From Bacteroides faecalis (GTDB taxonomy: Bacteria > Bacteroidota > Bacteroidia > Bacteroidales > Bacteroidaceae): a DNA stretch of 64,000 nucleotides. The notes below the pieces were generated by a model. That model was given only the letters and a program-made list of their open reading frames with translations. It ran no database searches and was not told the origin of the DNA. Of this stretch, positions 60,644 through 64,000 are shown piece after piece. Where the stretch lies: positions 1 through 64,000 of the forward strand of contig NZ_BHWB01000019.1 of the NCBI RefSeq assembly GCF_003865075.1. The letters are read 5' to 3'. A program made the translations under genes and the position numbers. Position 1 is the first letter of the stretch. Every line of letters begins with the position of its first letter.

Positions 60644-63600
60644 ATGAAAACAAACCATATCTATCTAACCTGCGCCTTCCTCCTATGCCTTTCTGCTTGC
60701 CAGGATGAAGAAATCATATCTGCTCCCGAAGATAACACACAAACGAGAGCTATTACAGCTACTTCCACCTCTACATCCGCCCTTACATCCGCTGATGGAG
60801 GTAAAACGTGGATTGCCAGCCGAAGAGTTCCTTTGGTAGGTGAAGGACGTATCGTGGACGATATGTCGAACGCATTGGTAGAAGCTCTTACTGCTAACCA
60901 AGGTATCGCTAATATGCTCGATACCGATCTGACGAATTCTGCCTCATTCAACGGAGTAGTAACTGCTAATCTGATAGGTAACCAAATAGCTTCTGTACGC
61001 GATGTGAACCGTACTTATGCCGGAGGACAAAGCGCAGGATTTGTCTATTTGCTAGACAACACATCACTACTCACTCTCGACGTACTAAAAAGTTTTTACC
61101 TGAAGACTTACCTGAAAGGTGTAGAACAGGAGATGAAGGGAAGCGATACAGAAGCAGTATCAACTCTCCAATTGAACTTAATCAGTGCCGCCAATAACGG
61201 AGGCAAGCAAGCTATCTCTATCACTACTAACTTAACCAAACCTTTCGATGAGATTAAAATAGGTATGTACGGAGTTTCAGCTACTGTATTGAATGCCTTA
61301 AAGTTATATTATGCTTTTGTTGGAGATAATCCTATACAACCAGCCATCACCACAAATACTTATTTTACAAACAGAGTGTCAGTTCATACCGGTCTGGGAT
61401 GGACTACAACTCTATATCTCACCCCCGAACAACTTATAAATTCTAATTTAACGGATGGTCTCCCACTGAGTTTGACAGGAGCATTGGCTACGATCAATTT
61501 CCAACAAGTAATTCCAGTGGGTGCAGAAGTCGGTTTCAATCTGACCGGCTTTAATCTACTCAATCTTTCTTTACTAAATAACACTACTTTAACCACATAT
61601 AATGCCAGTAATGTGCAGCAAGAACAAGTTACCATCAACAATATATTAGGAGTTTCGGCAATCAATGGGGGAAGTAGCCAAATCAGCATGATATTAACCA
61701 AACCATGTACTCAAGTTAAAATACAATTCAGCGGATTACACGTTGAGTTAGGAGCTACTGTTATTAACTATGCCTATGTTCGTGAAGCAACCACAGTGGA
61801 TGCAACTAGTTTTTTCTCATTGGGAAATGCCACTATTACCGGCAACTCTTACCAACTGAAAGCACCTACAACCGGAAGCGTGAATTATGTTATCACTTCT
61901 TCTCCTGCCGGAACTACACCTATCATCAGCAACAATAAGATTACAGGTATGACCGCCAATGGTAACTACAATGTCACCGGAACTTATACCAGTACGGATG
62001 GCACTATCTATACACAAACTGCTGTCATCACCCGCAATGCCAGCCCGGTCGGTGATACGTCTGTTTGCAACAACATGATCACTCTTAACAATAACGGAGC
62101 TTCCGTCTATGCCCCTTCAGGTGGGGGATGTCTACTTTGTGTAGGTGAAGGAACAAACTTCACCGGAAAAAATAACCTGATAGACAATAATCCGGATAAC
62201 TTTATTACTTATCATAATGTAGCCAGCATTGCTGCCAATACCTCCATCGTTGGTATTAAGACAGCTATCGACAAACCAGTGAATTCTGCAAAGAATCAGA
62301 TACGCACCGGTTTTGTCATCCAGACTTCTACGAATCTACTTAGTGCCAACGTATTGAAATTCTTGATCATACGCCTTTACCGTAACGGTGTGAAAGTGTT
62401 TGAAAGTACTGCGGATAATAATAGTGCTATCTCTGTCGGACTGATTGGTGACAACGGAAACAAAGTACGTATCGGGGTCACTACTAACCAGGAATTCGAC
62501 TCTATCGAACTTTGGACCGGTGGTATCTTAAATCTCAACCTGAGTACTTTCCGAATCTATTATGCTTTCTGGGAAAATGCAAATGCAGGATGTTATAGCG
62601 GAAGTGCTGCGAACGCCTGTTTACAGATGATGACTCCTTCTACTTACGGAGCCGGTATCAACTACGCTGCTACACGTAGTACCGCAGCAGTCACAATAGG
62701 TACTTCTTTTAATGACTTGGGTAACTTATTAGATGGTGACGTGAATACTTATTCCACTATCACTACTACAAATGTGATTGGAGCAGTTACCGTTGCCGTA
62801 AAATTCAATAAAATACAGCAAAAACAACCTGTAGGTTTCATTGTAGTAGATCCTACCGGAATAGCTGATATAGATCTGATTTCATGGATCACTCTTTCTG
62901 TATATAATGCCGGAGTTGAAGTGGGAAATACCGGATCAGGCAGTATACTCGGACTTAATGTAATCGGAAGTGGAGGTAAAGAATACGTAGAGACTACTCC
63001 TACCACAACTCCTTTCGATGAAGTGCGCATTACCTTTGCAGGTGTAGCAGACGCTCTGAAAACAATTCAGCTAGCAGGGGTATATACCCGTCAAGATAGT
63101 AATGGAGATGGTATACCCGACTGTGCTGAAACAAATGGCAGTGGTGAAACGATAGACTTTATAAATGTAACGGATCATTTGTGTCAAGGCTCTCCCATCG
63201 TTATCAATGTGAATGGAGGTACAAACGGGAATAACTACCTGTTACGATTCTACAACGTTGCCAAAAACAATGAAGTTACGAACCAAACCGTAACACTCAC
63301 CAATCAGACATTTACTATTCCTAACAAGCCTTCGGGCGATTATTATATAGCCATCTATGATGCAGCCGGAACAATTCTCTATTATAACGGTATCCACTCA
63401 ACGGTTCACCCGACTCGTACTACCTGGAAAACAAATGCCACTACTACGAACTGGAACACATGGACTAATTGGAGCGACGGAAGTCCATGGAAATGTACAG
63501 ACGTCATTATTCCTTCCAACTGTGCCCTCTACCCTGTCTTGGTGAATGGAGATTCGAATTATTGTAATAATCTCCATTTCGAACCGAATGCAGAGATAGT

Positions 63601-64000
63601 AAATACACACTATCTTACCTATTCGCAAGCATGGGTGGAACTGGCATTGCAAGCTGGGCGTTATTATATGTTATCTACACCATTGAAAGATACATTCACC
63701 GGAGATATGTTTATACCTGCCTCAATGAATGGTACGCAAAGCAATGATTACTTTACAACATTAGATGCAACATCTTCTCCTGAGAATCGTTTTAGCCCGC
63801 GTGTCTACCAACGTCTCTGGAGTCATGATGCACCAGGACAGAAGATCAAGGGTGGAACTCTTACACAAGTCACAGTGACACCGGATAAGACGAACTGGAC
63901 ACCTCCTTTCAATGCTTTGAATCAAAATTATTCAATAGGAATGGGATTTTCTTTGTTGGCAAGCAAAGAATCAGTGGCAAGTAACACCCTTACTTTCCGG
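60644..64000 (+). CDS. Very large surface lipoprotein, probable fimbrial tip adhesin (3' end outside window)
   Basis: ATG 60644 opens a frame with no stop to the window end: 1119 codons so far. Lipobox FLLCLSAC (Cys 19) followed by QDEEIIS, the acidic surface-export signal. The chain is Thr/Asn/Ser-rich and repetitive: four modules of about 110-170 residues each end with a motif like KPFDEIKIGMYGV (about 200), TQVKIQFSGLHVE (356), FDSIELWTGGI (616) and FDEVRITFAGVAD (790), mostly followed by a YAF or YAY segment. WKTNATTTNWNTWTNWSDG near 930 is aromatic-rich, as in sugar-binding folds. Position after the stalk gene suggests a tip or accessory adhesin. Ligand unknown. Confidence 0.82.
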   Translation, partial: MKTNHIYLTCAFLLCLSACQDEEIISAPEDNTQTRAITATSTSTSALTSADGGKTWIASRRVPLVGEGRIVDDMSNALVEALTANQGIANMLDTDLTNSASFNGVVTANLIGNQIASVRDVNRTYAGGQSAGFVYLLDNTSLLTLDVLKSFYLKTYLKGVEQEMKGSDTEAVSTLQLNLISAANNGGKQAISITTNLTKPFDEIKIGMYGVSATVLNALKLYYAFVGDNPIQPAITTNTYFTNRVSVHTGLGWTTTLYLTPEQLINSNLTDGLPLSLTGALATINFQQVIPVGAEVGFNLTGFNLLNLSLLNNTTLTTYNASNVQQEQVTINNILGVSAINGGSSQISMILTKPCTQVKIQFSGLHVELGATVINYAYVREATTVDATSFFSLGNATITGNSYQLKAPTTGSVNYVITSSPAGTTPIISNNKITGMTANGNYNVTGTYTSTDGTIYTQTAVITRNASPVGDTSVCNNMITLNNNGASVYAPSGGGCLLCVGEGTNFTGKNNLIDNNPDNFITYHNVASIAANTSIVGIKTAIDKPVNSAKNQIRTGFVIQTSTNLLSANVLKFLIIRLYRNGVKVFESTADNNSAISVGLIGDNGNKVRIGVTTNQEFDSIELWTGGILNLNLSTFRIYYAFWENANAGCYSGSAANACLQMMTPSTYGAGINYAATRSTAAVTIGTSFNDLGNLLDGDVNTYSTITTTNVIGAVTVAVKFNKIQQKQPVGFIVVDPTGIADIDLISWITLSVYNAGVEVGNTGSGSILGLNVIGSGGKEYVETTPTTTPFDEVRITFAGVADALKTIQLAGVYTRQDSNGDGIPDCAETNGSGETIDFINVTDHLCQGSPIVINVNGGTNGNNYLLRFYNVAKNNEVTNQTVTLTNQTFTIPNKPSGDYYIAIYDAAGTILYYNGIHSTVHPTRTTWKTNATTTNWNTWTNWSDGSPWKCTDVIIPSNCALYPVLVNGDSNYCNNLHFEPNAEIVNTHYLTYSQAWVELALQAGRYYMLSTPLKDTFTGDMFIPASMNGTQSNDYFTTLDATSSPENRFSPRVYQRLWSHDAPGQKIKGGTLTQVTVTPDKTNWTPPFNALNQNYSIGMGFSLLASKESVASNTLTFR

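Overview
The window is chromosomal DNA from a member of the Bacteroidales, almost certainly a Bacteroides species. Supporting signs are the F1Fo-ATPase gene order (atpD-atpC-orf-atpB-atpE-atpF-atpH-atpA-atpG), an FimA/Mfa2-type fimbrial locus, PorT-like, DUF3575 and MORN proteins, lipoproteins with acidic residues after the lipobox Cys, few Shine-Dalgarno sites, and many promoters of the Bacteroidetes type (TTTG, about 19-21 nt, then TAnnTTTG just upstream of genes). I do not assign a species.

Region 1 (about 55-8997) is an 8.9 kb integrative element lodged in the 3' end of a tRNA-Arg(TCT) gene. A 21-bp direct repeat (20/21 identical) marks both ends. Copies of GTTGTGCAA lie just inside each end and could be arm-type integrase sites. 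The element carries a tyrosine recombinase whose N-terminal part is frameshifted, an excisionase-like HTH protein, a replication block (RepA-like ATPase, repeat-rich candidate origin, DUF6371 primase-like protein, RusA resolvase) and a divergent switch (XRE repressor facing a small operon ending in an S24-like protein). It has no capsid, terminase or relaxase gene, so it looks like a satellite or a reduced prophage. The tRNA's own terminator seems stranded at 16-48, on the far side of the element.

Region 2 (9154-15752, minus strand) is a signalling operon: a very large sensor protein with two kinase modules in one chain, a response regulator, and an AbgT-family transporter. prs (PRPP synthetase) follows on the plus strand.

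Region 3 (17061-23108, minus strand) holds a 14-repeat MORN protein, a zinc-site-lacking M16 peptidase homologue, kdsB, folK and a class A penicillin-binding protein, the last four tightly packed. Next come plus-strand pyrB-pyrI, a flavin reductase, a PorT-like barrel and glyA, then fhs on the minus strand; glyA and fhs are linked through one-carbon metabolism.

Region 4 (30641-48517) is mixed: a DUF418 membrane protein, a YecH-like metal-binding protein, an O6-alkylguanine methyltransferase, an aspartate:alanine exchanger next to aspartate 4-decarboxylase (a proton-motive decarboxylation cycle), a broken M43 metalloprotease, two SDR proteins, a cupin lipoprotein, a likely 60-nt small RNA, a split lysine exporter (LysO) behind a long leader, a MITE-like element, a PIF1-type helicase and a GH43 enzyme.

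Region 5 (48714-56298, minus strand) is the ATP synthase operon. After a 1.4 kb gene-free stretch, region 6 (57709 to the window edge) is a fimbrial operon: DUF3575 protein, Mfa2-like anchor, FimA-like stalk subunit and a very large surface lipoprotein (probable tip adhesin) that runs off the end.
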